In this document: in pieces, positions 24,587-33,508 of the stretch
Layout: every line of letters starts with the position of its first letter
Position numbering within the stretch: position 1 is the first letter of the stretch
NCBI RefSeq assembly: GCF_018863395.1
Contig: NZ_JAHKRR010000011.1
Coordinates: forward strand, 88,522-152,521
Source of the DNA: Sinomicrobium weinanense
GTDB lineage: Bacteria; Bacteroidota; Bacteroidia; Flavobacteriales; Flavobacteriaceae
Direction of reading: 5' to 3'
Length of the DNA: 64,000 nucleotides
Made by a program: the position numbers and the translations under genes
The notes under the pieces: generated by a model
The model's input: the letters and a program-made list of their open reading frames with translations, nothing else
Told to the model about the DNA's origin: nothing
Databases searched by the model: none

Positions 24587-26686
24587 TTATTTTAAAACCT
24601 GGTAGGCTATAAGGGCTACAATATAGGCGAAACCGCTCATAAGGATCAGTTGTGCCATGGGCCATTTCCAACTATTGGTCTCTCTTTTTACAATGGCCAG
24701 GGTACTCATACACTGCATGGCAAAGGCATAGAACAACAAGAGGGATACTCCGGAGGCCAGGTTAAACAGTTTGCCCCCGGTTACGGGGTTGATCTCCGCT
24801 GCCATACGATTCTTTATGGTGCTCTCTTCTTCGCTTCCCACGCTGTATATCGTGGCCAGTGTACCTACGAATACTTCACGGGCGGCAAAGGAACTTACCA
24901 GGGCAATGCCTATTTTCCAATCATAGCCCAGGGGTTGAATAGCCGGCTCTATGGCTTTTCCGATAATACCAATATACGAATTTTCCAGCTGATAGGAAGC
25001 GATCTCGGTGTTCAGGTCTTCTTCGCTGATGTCCTGGCCCCGGTGTTTTTCTGTTACGATCTCTTCGGCGTTGGCATATTTGTCGGAAGGTCCGTTGGAA
25101 GCCAGGAACCAGAGGATTATCGATATGGCCAGGATGATCTTCCCGGCACCGAAAACAAAGCTCTTGGTCTTTTCCAGTACGGTCAGGGCTACGTTTTTCA
25201 GGAGCGGGACCTTATAATTGGGCATCTCCACCATAAAAAACGACTTGGTCCGGGTTTTCATGACCTTGTGCAATAGGTAAGCCGATCCTACGGCGGTGAT
25301 AAAGCCGATCAGGTAAAGCGCCATGAGCATCAGTCCCTGGTAATTCAATCCCATGAAACGCTTGTCCGGGATCACCAGGGCAATGATAATAAGGTAAACG
25401 GGCAACCTTGCGGAACAGGTCATAAAAGGGGTTACCAGTATGGTAATAAGGCGTTCCTTCCAGTTTTCGATATTACGTGTGGCCATAACGGCAGGTATGG
25501 CGCAGGCCGTCCCGGAGATCAGGGGAACCACGCTCTTACCGCTAAGCCCGAAGCGGCGCATCCCCTTGTCCATAAGAAAGACCACCCGGCTCATGTACCC
25601 GGATTCTTCCAGGAGCGAAATAAAGAGGAACAGGAAGGCGATCTGTGGAATAAAGATAACGATCCCCCCTATACCGGGTATAAGGCCTTCTGAGATAAGG
25701 TTTGTAAATACCCCGGCAGGTAGTGTGGCTTTGGCCCATTCGCTGAAAGAAGCAAATAATTCGTCAATATAATCCATGGGGTATTGGCTCCAGTTAAATA
25801 TGGTCTGGAAGATGAGCAGCAATATGGCAAAAAAGATGACATAGCCCCAAACTTTGTGAGTGAGTACCCTGTCCAGGGAAGCCCTTAAGCCCTTGGCGGC
25901 CCCGGCATCTACTTTATATCCTTCTTTGAGCGTGCCGTTTATGAACTGGTAGCGGCAGATCGCTTCTTTTTGCTGTAAGCGTTTGAGTTCGGACCGGGAC
26001 TTTGTATTAAAGGACGACGTATCAGGGATCGTATGCCGGTTGAGCTGTACGAAATTCACATCCTGTGTAATGACCAGCCATAATTTGTACAGTTCCTGAT
26101 CGGGAAAGGCATTCTGGAGGTTTTCAAAATAATCCTTGTCTATAACCGAAGCATTGACGCAGGGCTCGGTAGGTAGTTTCCGGTATTCGAGTATCAGTTC
26201 CTTGATCGTGTCGATCCCGGTACCCTTGCGCGAGCTTACCAGGGCTATCTTGGTGTTCAGTTTTTTTTCGAGCAGTTCAATGTCGAGCGAAATGCCTTTC
26301 CGGTCCATGCGGTCAGCCATGTTTATGGCCAGGATGGCAGGGATCTTCAGGTCTTTGATCTGGGTAAAGAGCAGCAGGTTGCGCTTCAGGTTTTCCACAT
26401 CGCTGATAACAACGGCCACATCGGGAAAATCCTTGTGGCTTTTGTTGAGCAGTAACTCTATAACAACATTTTCATCAAGTGAAGTGGCATTGAGGCTGTA
26501 AGTACCGGGAAGGTCCAGGATATGTGCCTTGATTCCTCTTGGAAGTTTGCAAACCCCTTCTTTTTTCTCCACAGTGATCCCCGGGTAATTCCCTACTTTC
26601 TGGTTGAGGCCGGTAAGCTGGTTAAAAACCGAAGTCTTACCGGTATTTGGGTTTCCTATGAGTGCTACTTTGATCTGTTTGCTCAT
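24587..26686 (-). CDS. feoB: Ferrous iron transporter FeoB
   Basis: 699 residues. The N-terminal G domain shows G1 GNPNTGKTS (11-19), G2 Thr38, G3 DLPGTYS (58-64), G4 NMAD (122-125) and G5 SSRKGTG. A helical spacer follows, then a polytopic domain with the two gate regions; the first contains GTACAIPAVMATR, the Cys-x-x-Pro region of the iron path. It moves Fe2+ into the cytoplasm, driven by nucleotide hydrolysis. feoA overlaps its start codon by 4 bases and the Cys-rich mini gene follows. A DtxR-type regulator is encoded nearby. Complete length, no defects seen. Confidence 0.97.
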   Translation of the reverse strand: MSKQIKVALIGNPNTGKTSVFNQLTGLNQKVGNYPGITVEKKEGVCKLPRGIKAHILDLPGTYSLNATSLDENVVIELLLNKSHKDFPDVAVVISDVENLKRNLLLFTQIKDLKIPAILAINMADRMDRKGISLDIELLEKKLNTKIALVSSRKGTGIDTIKELILEYRKLPTEPCVNASVIDKDYFENLQNAFPDQELYKLWLVITQDVNFVQLNRHTIPDTSSFNTKSRSELKRLQQKEAICRYQFINGTLKEGYKVDAGAAKGLRASLDRVLTHKVWGYVIFFAILLLIFQTIFNWSQYPMDYIDELFASFSEWAKATLPAGVFTNLISEGLIPGIGGIVIFIPQIAFLFLFISLLEESGYMSRVVFLMDKGMRRFGLSGKSVVPLISGTACAIPAVMATRNIENWKERLITILVTPFMTCSARLPVYLIIIALVIPDKRFMGLNYQGLMLMALYLIGFITAVGSAYLLHKVMKTRTKSFFMVEMPNYKVPLLKNVALTVLEKTKSFVFGAGKIILAISIILWFLASNGPSDKYANAEEIVTEKHRGQDISEEDLNTEIASYQLENSYIGIIGKAIEPAIQPLGYDWKIGIALVSSFAAREVFVGTLATIYSVGSEEESTIKNRMAAEINPVTGGKLFNLASGVSLLLFYAFAMQCMSTLAIVKRETNSWKWPMAQLILMSGFAYIVALIAYQVLK

Positions 26687-26928
26687 AACGCCCGGGTTTC
26701 GTTTAGTTTTTCGATTTCGATAAGCAGGGCGGTTTCCCGTCGTATGGAAAAGAAAGAACCGTTGATATTGAGATATAAGGGGTCCCTGAACGGTGCCACC
26801 TGTAACAGTTCTACTTCATTGCCCGGAAGGCATCCCATTTCAAAGAGTTTTACCGGAACATTATCTATGGAGATATCCTTGATAATGCCCTTTTCGCCGC
26901 GTTTGAGATGTGCTATGGTAGTTTTCAA
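26683..26928 (-). CDS. feoA: Ferrous iron transport protein FeoA
   Basis: 81 residues forming one SH3-like FeoA domain: MKTTIAHLKRGEKGIIKDIS at the start, then LFEMGCLPGNEVELLQVAPF, the conserved (L/M)GxxPG core. FeoA is a small cytoplasmic partner needed for FeoB activity. Its stop overlaps the feoB start (ATGA-type coupling), so the two are translated together. The same SH3 fold appears at the C-terminus of the DtxR-type regulator at 22839. A -7 box and an imperfect DtxR-like site lie upstream. Confidence 0.95.
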   Translation of the reverse strand: MKTTIAHLKRGEKGIIKDISIDNVPVKLFEMGCLPGNEVELLQVAPFRDPLYLNINGSFFSIRRETALLIEIEKLNETRAL

Positions 26929-26955
26929 TTTTTATTTAGAATGAATTTAAGTAGT

Positions 26956-26985
26956 CAAAAGTAATGCAAAAAGTTAGCTTAGAAA
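26956..26985 (-). promoter_or_regulatory. feoAB promoter with DtxR-like half-sites
   Basis: Minus strand TACTTTTG (26956-26963) fits TAnnTTTG; 19 bases upstream is TTT. The spacer holds CTAAGCTAAC (26973-26982), two TAA/CTAA half-sites similar to those at 22776-22791, where a DtxR-type repressor could bind. Confidence 0.5.
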
Positions 26986-27177
26986 AATAAGTGTTAACTA
27001 TTTAAAAATGCAAGTGTAAGGAAAAATACGGGATTACCAGGGATATACGGTTATTTTGTAGGGAAAGCCCCTCCTGAAATTTAACATCTTTTTAGGTTTT
27101 GGAGGATTTCAGGGTGGTTGTTCCGAGGGAATAAGTGGTGTTTTTAATTGGTGGGTTCTCCTTTTTATCACCGCACC

Positions 27178-27849
27178 TTATTCTTCCTCCGCCTTCAGGA
27201 TTTTGAGGTCGTGCATCAGTTTGTTCATGTCCTCGTCATTGGTGCCGTCATAGAAACCACGGATACGTTTTTTCTTGTCCACCAGGATAAAGTTTTCGGT
27301 ATGTATCATGTCATACGGGCCGCCGTCGCCATCGGTCAGCACGGCGAGATAGGATTTTCGCGCCAGTTCGTAGATCTGTTTTTTATCGCCTGTGACCAGG
27401 TTCCACTTTTTGTCATTTACCCCTTTTTCGAGGGCGTATTTTTTTAGTTGTGGTACCGAATCTATTTGCGGGGTCACGGAGTGGGAGAGGAGCATTACGT
27501 CGTCATAGGGCAGGATATTTTTCTGGATGTCCACCATATTGTCCGTCATTATGGGGCAGATGGAAGGGCATGTGGTAAAGAAAAAATCGGCAATGTAGAT
27601 CTTGTTCTTATAATCTTTCTGGGTAATGGTATCCCCGTTCTGGTTGATGAGTTTGAAATCGGCAATGGTGTGATATTTCTTAACGTACTGTATGGTACTG
27701 TCCACCAGTTCGGCCTTTACCATGGACGGCTGATATATGGGCAGGGTTTCCTCGGGCTTCAGCGCATTGTAGAAAAGCGTGATGATAATGGCCGAAAGGA
27801 TAAAAAGGGTAATGGCCAGGTACTTGAATTTACTGAAAAACCGCAGCAT
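27178..27849 (-). CDS. SCO1/SenC-family copper chaperone/thioredoxin-like protein
   Basis: 223 residues. One N-terminal membrane anchor (about 10-30) is followed by a thioredoxin-fold domain with the copper-binding CPSIC motif (Cys94, Cys98) and the matching His183 in MIHTENFILVD. SCO proteins work outside the inner membrane, delivering copper to, or reducing, the CuA site of cytochrome c oxidase. No oxidase genes are adjacent. A -7 box (TAATTTTG, 27876-27883 on the minus strand) lies upstream. The three ligands are intact, so copper handling is likely. Confidence 0.93.
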   Translation of the reverse strand: MLRFFSKFKYLAITLFILSAIIITLFYNALKPEETLPIYQPSMVKAELVDSTIQYVKKYHTIADFKLINQNGDTITQKDYKNKIYIADFFFTTCPSICPIMTDNMVDIQKNILPYDDVMLLSHSVTPQIDSVPQLKKYALEKGVNDKKWNLVTGDKKQIYELARKSYLAVLTDGDGGPYDMIHTENFILVDKKKRIRGFYDGTNDEDMNKLMHDLKILKAEEE

Positions 27850-27966
27850 GGAACATTGTCTTTAGTCTCAAGGCACAAAATTAATAAATTGTGGGTTGCA
27901 AGGGGGGTAATTCCCTGTTTTAACATTGTCACAACACAATTTTTTATACTTTAATGCTTCCCGGGA

Positions 27967-29319
27967 CTACCCAATGATCATTCCGGCGAGGGTAGCGGAG
28001 ATGAGGGAAGCCAGTGTGCCGCCAAGGACGGCTTTCATGCCGAATTCAGACAGGGTTTTGCGCTGGCCGGGAGCCAGGGAGCCTATGCCGCCTATCTGTA
28101 TACCGATGGACGCAAAGTTGGCAAAACCGCAAAGCATATAGGTGGCCATGATAATGGACTTGTTATATGTGAAGTGCAGGGGTTGTGATGCATCTTTCAG
28201 ATCGGCCAGTTGAATATAGCCTATAAACTCACTGGCAGCGAGCTTTACCCCTAAAAGTTGCCCCATAAGCGCCATATCTTCTTTGGCCACCCCTATGACC
28301 CACATCAGGGGAGCAAAAATATAGCCCAGTACGAGTTCCAGTGAGAGTTTGTTATACGAGGTGTTTTCAGCTATCCATGCGTTGATGTGCCCTATCTGTC
28401 CCAGTTTCAGTAAACCGTAATTGATCATGGCAATGAAGGCTACAAATACCAGTAACATAGCCGCTACGTTGGCTGCGAGTTTTAATCCTTCGGTGGTACC
28501 GGTAGCCATAGCGTCGAGAAAATTGGAGCCTATGTTCTGTTTAGACACTTCGACAACCTGGTTAACATGCTCTGTTTGCGGTACGAGTATTTTGGAGACT
28601 ACGATGGCTCCCGGGGCGGCCATAACGGAAGCTGCCAGCAGGTGCCGGGCAAATTCCAGGCGAAGGGCCTCGTCAGATCCCCCTAGGAAGCCGATATAAG
28701 CGGCGAGTACCCCTCCGGCCACGGTGGCCATTCCGCCTATCATAACCAATAGTATTTCTGAACGGTTCATCTTTTCCAGGTAAGCCTTGATCATCAGGGG
28801 CGATTCGGTTTGGCCCAGGAAGATATTGCCCGCAACAGAAAGGCTCTCCGCCCCGGAGATCTTTAATAGTTTAGTGAGCAGCCATGCCATGCCCCGGACT
28901 ACTTTTTGTATGACCCCGAGATAGAACAATACCGAGGTGAGTGCAGAGAAGAAAACGATGGTAGGCAGGATGGTAAATGCAAAATTCAGTAGAGGGCTTT
29001 CTATTTGATTGGTGGAAAAGGAGCTGAAGAGAAACTCGGTCCCGGCTTCCGTAAAGGTGAGTATCTTGTTAAAACCCTTGCCCAGTATGGTAAATATTTC
29101 GCGGATAAACGGTACTTTGAGAATGCCGATGGCCAGTACGAGCTGGGCCAGCAGCCCCAGGCCCACGGTTCGCCAGTTAATGGCTTTTTTGTTGCTGCTG
29201 AACAAATAGGCAATGGCAATGAGCACGATCATGCCCAATGCCCCTCTTCCTAATCCGTATAAAGAAAAACCCTGACTGGGTTCTATGGCAGATAGGAAAA
29301 CGAGTAAAGATCTTTGCAT
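27967..29319 (-). CDS. NupC-family (CNT) nucleoside transporter
   Basis: 450 residues with about ten hydrophobic segments. The CNT core is visible: GNIFLGQTESPLMIKAYLEKM, where the Gln-Thr-Glu of helical hairpin 1 binds the nucleoside base, then GGMATVAGGVLAAYIGF, and in the second half the EFIGY and CGFANFASIGIQIGG segments. CNT proteins take up nucleosides with Na+ or H+. It starts 9 bases after the gene for a bifunctional nuclease on the same strand, so they form an operon that would pair nucleic acid breakdown with salvage. Confidence 0.94.
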   Translation of the reverse strand: MQRSLLVFLSAIEPSQGFSLYGLGRGALGMIVLIAIAYLFSSNKKAINWRTVGLGLLAQLVLAIGILKVPFIREIFTILGKGFNKILTFTEAGTEFLFSSFSTNQIESPLLNFAFTILPTIVFFSALTSVLFYLGVIQKVVRGMAWLLTKLLKISGAESLSVAGNIFLGQTESPLMIKAYLEKMNRSEILLVMIGGMATVAGGVLAAYIGFLGGSDEALRLEFARHLLAASVMAAPGAIVVSKILVPQTEHVNQVVEVSKQNIGSNFLDAMATGTTEGLKLAANVAAMLLVFVAFIAMINYGLLKLGQIGHINAWIAENTSYNKLSLELVLGYIFAPLMWVIGVAKEDMALMGQLLGVKLAASEFIGYIQLADLKDASQPLHFTYNKSIIMATYMLCGFANFASIGIQIGGIGSLAPGQRKTLSEFGMKAVLGGTLASLISATLAGMIIG

Positions 29320-29328
29320 GTGATACGA

Positions 29329-29949
29329 TTATTTTTTTTCCCGCTTGGAGATTTCGTCCCTGATTTTTACGGCCTTTTCGTAGTCTTCATTGGCCACGGC
29401 GCTCTCGAGCATTTTGTGCAGTTCCTCGAGGCTTAGTGCGCTGTAATCTTCTGAAGCGGAAGATGATTTTCCCTGGCCTGAGATAATATCTTCAGAGACC
29501 ATGTTCTCTTCCTTTTGTTCCTTGTCTTTCGGGGAGAAACTAAGGTATATACCTGCCTTGTCCAGGATGTTTTTATAGGTGAAGATGGGAGCGTTAAAAC
29601 GTAAGGCCAGGGCAATGGCATCACTGGTACGGGCATCGATGATCTCTTCGATCTTGTCCCGTTCACAGATAATACTGGAATAGAACACGCCGTCCACCAG
29701 TTTATGGATGATCACCTGTTTGACCACGATGTCAAACCGGTCTGCAAAGTTCTTGAAGAGGTCGTGCGTGAGTGGCCTTGGCGGTTTTATTTCCTTTTCC
29801 AGGGCTATAGCAATGGATTGTGCCTCGAAGGCGCCGATGACAATAGGGAGTTTCCGGTCTCCATCAACCTCGTTGAGGATAAGTGCGTAAGCGCCGTTCT
29901 GGGTTTGGCTATACGATATTCCTTTTATATTTAACCTGACTAAACTCAT
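29329..29949 (-). CDS. Bifunctional nuclease family protein with UVR motif
   Basis: 206 residues. The first 135 residues are the BFN/DUF151 domain (LPIVIGAFEAQSIAIALE, ARTSDAIALALRFNAPIFT), a family shown in plants to have RNase and DNase activity. After a low-complexity linker rich in Glu and Ser, the C-terminus is a UvrB/UvrC-type UVR motif (LEELHKMLESAVANEDYEKA then KIRDEISKREKK), which mediates protein contacts. This domain pair is common in Bacteroidota. It is first in an operon with a nucleoside transporter. Nuclease activity in bacteria is inferred, not proven. Confidence 0.9.
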   Translation of the reverse strand: MSLVRLNIKGISYSQTQNGAYALILNEVDGDRKLPIVIGAFEAQSIAIALEKEIKPPRPLTHDLFKNFADRFDIVVKQVIIHKLVDGVFYSSIICERDKIEEIIDARTSDAIALALRFNAPIFTYKNILDKAGIYLSFSPKDKEQKEENMVSEDIISGQGKSSSASEDYSALSLEELHKMLESAVANEDYEKAVKIRDEISKREKK

Positions 29950-30142
29950 ATGTATATAGAACTGGACATAAAACTTTTCATCATTTGCTAAGGCAAAGAT
30001 GAAAAAATTTTGTGCGAATTCCTCACTGGCGGACCTTGAATTTGTGTTTTCCGGTACAAAAGCCTGGTGTCTGCCGGTTTTTCCGGTATGGCCGGGCCAG
30101 TTCAGATATGGTTTGGGCGGTCTTTACAGGAGAAAAATATAA

Positions 30143-30187
30143 AAAGGCTGCCCGAACCGGGCATATCCCGAATTCCGGCAGCCCTTT
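30143..30187 (-). terminator. Terminator of the etfBA operon
   Basis: AAAGGCTGCC (30143-30152) pairs with GGCAGCCCTTT (30177-30187) with one bulged base, plus an inner CGGG/CCCG pair. On the minus strand it is followed by a T-rich tract, 22 bases after the etfA stop. Confidence 0.75.
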
Positions 30188-30208
30188 AAGGGCACAATTT
30201 ACCAAAAA

Positions 30209-31177
30209 TTATGAGTTTTGTGCTTTAAATTCCTTTAATTTTTCGATTAGTGCGGGGACTACTTCGAAGGCATCTCCTACCACGCCATAGTCTGCAGCTT
30301 TGAAGAAGGGAGCTTCCGGATCGGAATTGATCACCACTTTTACTTTGGAGGCATTGATACCTGCCAAATGTTGTATGGCCCCGGAAATACCTACGGCGAC
30401 ATAGAGGTTTGAGGCCACGGGTTTACCAGTCTGGCCTACGTGTTCGCTATGTGGTCGCCAGCCCATGTCCGATACGGGTTTGGAGCATGCCGTAGCGGCT
30501 CCGAGCACATCGGCAAGCTCTTCGATCATACCCCAGTTTTCGGGGCCCTTCAGCCCGCGTCCGCCGGAAACCACGATCTCGGCATCGGCTATGGTCACCT
30601 TGCCGGTGGTCTTGTCTACCGACTCGGTTTTAATAGAAAAATCGTCGTCGTTCAGAGAAGGGGAGAAGGCCTCTTCTGCAGCGGCAGCTTCGCTCTCTTT
30701 TAAACCGAAAGAGTTTTTGGAGAGGCCGAGCAGTTTTATGTCGGTGCTGATCTCCGTAATGCTAAATGCTTTATTGGTAAAGGCCGTTCTTTTTACCCGG
30801 AAAGGATCAGTGCTTTCGGGAAGGGCTACCACATTGGAAGCATATCCCGCCCCAAGGTTAACAGCCAGTACCGGGGCCAGGTATTTGTCATTGGCACTCG
30901 AACTGATAAGCACAACTTTGGAACCTTCCTGGTCAGCGGCCTGTTTTATGACATCGGCATAAGCGCGGGCATTGAAGGCGGAAAGTTTTTCGTCAGATAC
31001 TTTGAGCACCTTGTCCACACCGTACTTGCCGAGTTCGGCCGTGTTTTCGGCATTGATGGCTACGGCAGTTACCGTATCTCCCGTTTGTCCGGCCAGGGCC
31101 CTGGCATATGAGGCCACCTCAAATGCTATTTTTTTTAACTTGCCCTCTTCAGATTCAGCATATATTAAAATAGACAT
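30209..31177 (-). CDS. etfA: Electron transfer flavoprotein alpha subunit
   Basis: 322 residues from ATG at 31177 (MSILIYAESEEGKLKKIAFE), the usual ETF-alpha start; an in-frame upstream start at 31234 would pass through repeat sequence and is rejected. The C-terminal FAD-binding domain is clear: SGGRGLKGPENWGMIEELAD, SDMGWRPHSEHVGQTGKPV, then VAVGISGAIQHLAGI. With EtfB it forms the soluble heterodimer that passes electrons from acyl-CoA and other dehydrogenases to ETF:quinone oxidoreductase. It follows etfB after a gap of about 120 bases that holds part of a dispersed repeat. Confidence 0.97.
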   Translation of the reverse strand: MSILIYAESEEGKLKKIAFEVASYARALAGQTGDTVTAVAINAENTAELGKYGVDKVLKVSDEKLSAFNARAYADVIKQAADQEGSKVVLISSSANDKYLAPVLAVNLGAGYASNVVALPESTDPFRVKRTAFTNKAFSITEISTDIKLLGLSKNSFGLKESEAAAAEEAFSPSLNDDDFSIKTESVDKTTGKVTIADAEIVVSGGRGLKGPENWGMIEELADVLGAATACSKPVSDMGWRPHSEHVGQTGKPVASNLYVAVGISGAIQHLAGINASKVKVVINSDPEAPFFKAADYGVVGDAFEVVPALIEKLKEFKAQNS

Positions 31178-31197
31178 AGTTTTTTTATTTAAGATTA

Positions 31198-31296
31198 ATA
31201 GCTCCCCTCTTGAGGGGGGCAGGGGGGTGTTCATTCAGGACTTAATACATTATTATTAAGAAATCTCCCTAATCCCCTCCAAAAAGAAAAATTATT
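31198..31296. repeat. Fragment of the dispersed GC-rich intergenic element, between etfB and etfA
   Basis: AGCTCCCCTCTTGAGGGGGG followed by CAGGGGGGTGTT (31199-31232) is close to the arm of the inverted repeat at 10358-10532, and the CCCTAATCCCCTCC piece at 31267-31280 matches its opposite arm loosely. It lies within the etf operon and may form a hairpin in its mRNA. Confidence 0.5.
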
Positions 31297-32043
31297 TTAT
31301 ATCACTTTAGCCTCATTGTGCAGTAACTGAACAAGTTCGTCCAGGTTATCCGGAGAAACCAGCTTTACTTCGCCTTTCGGGGCTGGTTTTTCGAATTTTA
31401 CGGCAGCTGTCCGGCCTGCGACTTCGGCAGGTTCCAGTACGGTGAGCTGCTTTTTCCGGGCCATCATAATGCCCCGCATGTTGGGGATGCGCAGGTCACT
31501 TTCTTCTACCAGGCCTTTTTGTCCGCCTATGATGAGGGGCAGGGCGCATTTTACGGTTTCCTTGCCGCCGTCTATTTCGCGTATGGCCGTAGCCTCGTTG
31601 CCTTCTACCTCCAGTCCTATACAGGTGTTTACGAAGTTTGCTCCCGTAAGGGCGGCCAGCATTCCGGGAACCATCCCACCATTGTAGTCTATCGATTCCC
31701 TGCCGGCTATAATGAGGTCGTATGCTCCTTCTTCAATGACCCGGGCCAGTTGCTTCGCCACAAAAAAGCCGTCGGTAGCTTCGGTGTTTACGCGTATGGC
31801 TTCATCGGCACCTATGGCCAGGGCTTTTCGGAGTGTGGGCTCGGTCTCCGGTCCGCCTACATTGACCACGCTTACCGTAGCACCCTGTTTTTCTTTGAAC
31901 CACATGGCCCTGGTAAGACCGAATTCGTCATTCGGATTGATGACAAACTGCACCCCGTTGGTGTCGAATTTTGTATCCCCGTCCGCAAAATTGATCTTGG
32001 AGGTCGTGTCCGGAACGTGACTGATACATACTAATATCTTCAT
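31297..32043 (-). CDS. etfB: Electron transfer flavoprotein beta subunit
   Basis: 248 residues. MKILVCISHVPDTTSKINF at the start, the AMP-binding region GADEAIRVNTE, and the recognition loop region DYNGGMVPGMLAALTGANFV are typical of ETF-beta, which binds AMP and docks on partner dehydrogenases. It is first in the etfBA operon. The usual Leu-rich recognition-loop anchor lies near residue 180-200 (EESDLRIPNMRGIMMARKK). No defects are seen. Beta-oxidation or branched-chain amino-acid degradation genes are not in the window. Confidence 0.97.
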   Translation of the reverse strand: MKILVCISHVPDTTSKINFADGDTKFDTNGVQFVINPNDEFGLTRAMWFKEKQGATVSVVNVGGPETEPTLRKALAIGADEAIRVNTEATDGFFVAKQLARVIEEGAYDLIIAGRESIDYNGGMVPGMLAALTGANFVNTCIGLEVEGNEATAIREIDGGKETVKCALPLIIGGQKGLVEESDLRIPNMRGIMMARKKQLTVLEPAEVAGRTAAVKFEKPAPKGEVKLVSPDNLDELVQLLHNEAKVI

Positions 32044-32530
32044 GTCTCTGTTTTTTGAATTTTTACCATGCTTTCATCGCCCCGACAGAGCTCAATACGG
32101 GTAAACCTGGTAATCAAAAGTTGAGAAATAAACAAAGTTTGTTGAAAATCCCGGTTGCTGAGCGAAGCCGAAGCAATATGGTTACGAAGATAGATATTAT
32201 TTCCCAAATATGCTATGCGTGCATAATATTTTTTTTAAAAGTGAGAGGGTGAGAAAGTGAGAGGGCGAGAAGTGAGATGCCTTATTGTAACATTTCACTT
32301 TCCCACCTTTCCACTTTCTCACAAAATTTATGAAAATGCAGGCTGTAGAATTTTTAATTATTACTATTTTTGCTTCGCTTTGGATAGTGAGTTGATGAGT
32401 TGATAATAATATTAAACAACAAAATACAAAAAACTCCAGGACTCCCAAACTCCGGGACTCCGGAACTTCTCAACTCCGGAACTCCCAAACTAAAAAAACT
32501 AAGAACTATTTTCAATATCATATATAGTAC
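32044..32530. other. 487-base intergenic region with two kinds of short repeats
   Basis: It lies between the divergent etfB and E1-beta genes. 32241-32322 is an imperfect inverted repeat: GTGAG/AAAGTGAG units on the left return as CACTTTC/TTTCTCAC units on the right. 32430-32492 is an array of AACTCCGGGACTC/AACTCCCAA units. No gene was found. The promoter of the E1-beta gene must lie after the second array but no consensus box was recognised. Confidence 0.7.
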
Positions 32531-33508
32531 ATGAGAACAATACAATTTAGAGAGGCCATAGCCGAAGCCATGAGCGAAGAGATGCGAAGGGATGAAACCA
32601 TTTACCTCATGGGTGAGGAAGTGGCCGAATACAACGGTGCTTACAAGGCTTCCAAGGGAATGCTCGACGAATTCGGGCCCGACAGGGTTCTGGACACCCC
32701 CATTTCCGAACTCGGTTTTGCCGGGGTAGGTGTAGGGTCGGCGATGAACGGGAACAGGCCTATCATTGAATTCATGACCTTTAACTTCTCGTTGGTGGGG
32801 ATTGATCAGATCATCAACAATGCAGCCAAGATACGCCAGATGAGTGGCGGACAGTTTAATATTCCGATCGTGTTTCGCGGACCGACTGCTTCTGCAGGGC
32901 AGCTTGCGGCTACCCACTCACAGGCCTTTGAAAGCTGGTTTGCCAACTGTCCCGGACTTAAAGTTATAGTGCCTTCCAACCCTTACGATGCCAAAGGATT
33001 GTTAAAATCTGCTATCCGTGACAATGATCCCGTTATCTTTATGGAGTCGGAACAGATGTACGGCGATAAGGGAGAAGTTCCGGAAGACGAATATACATTA
33101 CCCATTGGTGTTGCCGATATTAAAAGGGAAGGTAGCGATGTTACCATCGTATCTTTCGGAAAGATCATCAAGGAAGCGTACAAGGCAGCCGACGAGCTGG
33201 CCAAGGAAGGAATAAGCTGTGAGATCATCGATCTGAGAACCGTATGCCCTCTCGATCACGAGGCCATTCTGAAATCGGTCAAAAAGACCAACCGCCTGGT
33301 GATCCTCGAAGAAGCATGGCCGTTTGGCAATGTTTCCACAGAGATCACTTACCAGGTACAATCCCAGGCTTTCGATTACCTGGACGCACCGATCGTAAAG
33401 ATCAATACGGCAGATACTCCGGCGCCATATTCTCCGGTTTTACTGGCGGAATGGCTTCCTAATCAGGAAGATGTGGTCAAGGCGGTTAAGAAAGTTTTAT
33501 ACCAATAA
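32531..33508 (+). CDS. pdhB: Pyruvate dehydrogenase E1 component, beta subunit
   Basis: 325 residues, the normal size of E1-beta. MRTIQFREAIAEAMSEEMRR, then LMGEEVAEYNGAYKASKGML, DTPISELGFAGVGVGSAMNG and GPTASAGQLAATHSQAFESW, mark the thiamine diphosphate and phosphorylation-loop regions of the transketolase pyrimidine domain; a C-terminal transketolase domain follows (about 200-325). With E1-alpha it decarboxylates pyruvate and acetylates E2. E1-alpha and E2 genes are not adjacent, which is usual in Flavobacteriia. A branched-chain 2-oxoacid E1-beta is less likely given the close PDH match. A good terminator follows. Confidence 0.93.
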   Translation: MRTIQFREAIAEAMSEEMRRDETIYLMGEEVAEYNGAYKASKGMLDEFGPDRVLDTPISELGFAGVGVGSAMNGNRPIIEFMTFNFSLVGIDQIINNAAKIRQMSGGQFNIPIVFRGPTASAGQLAATHSQAFESWFANCPGLKVIVPSNPYDAKGLLKSAIRDNDPVIFMESEQMYGDKGEVPEDEYTLPIGVADIKREGSDVTIVSFGKIIKEAYKAADELAKEGISCEIIDLRTVCPLDHEAILKSVKKTNRLVILEEAWPFGNVSTEITYQVQSQAFDYLDAPIVKINTADTPAPYSPVLLAEWLPNQEDVVKAVKKVLYQ

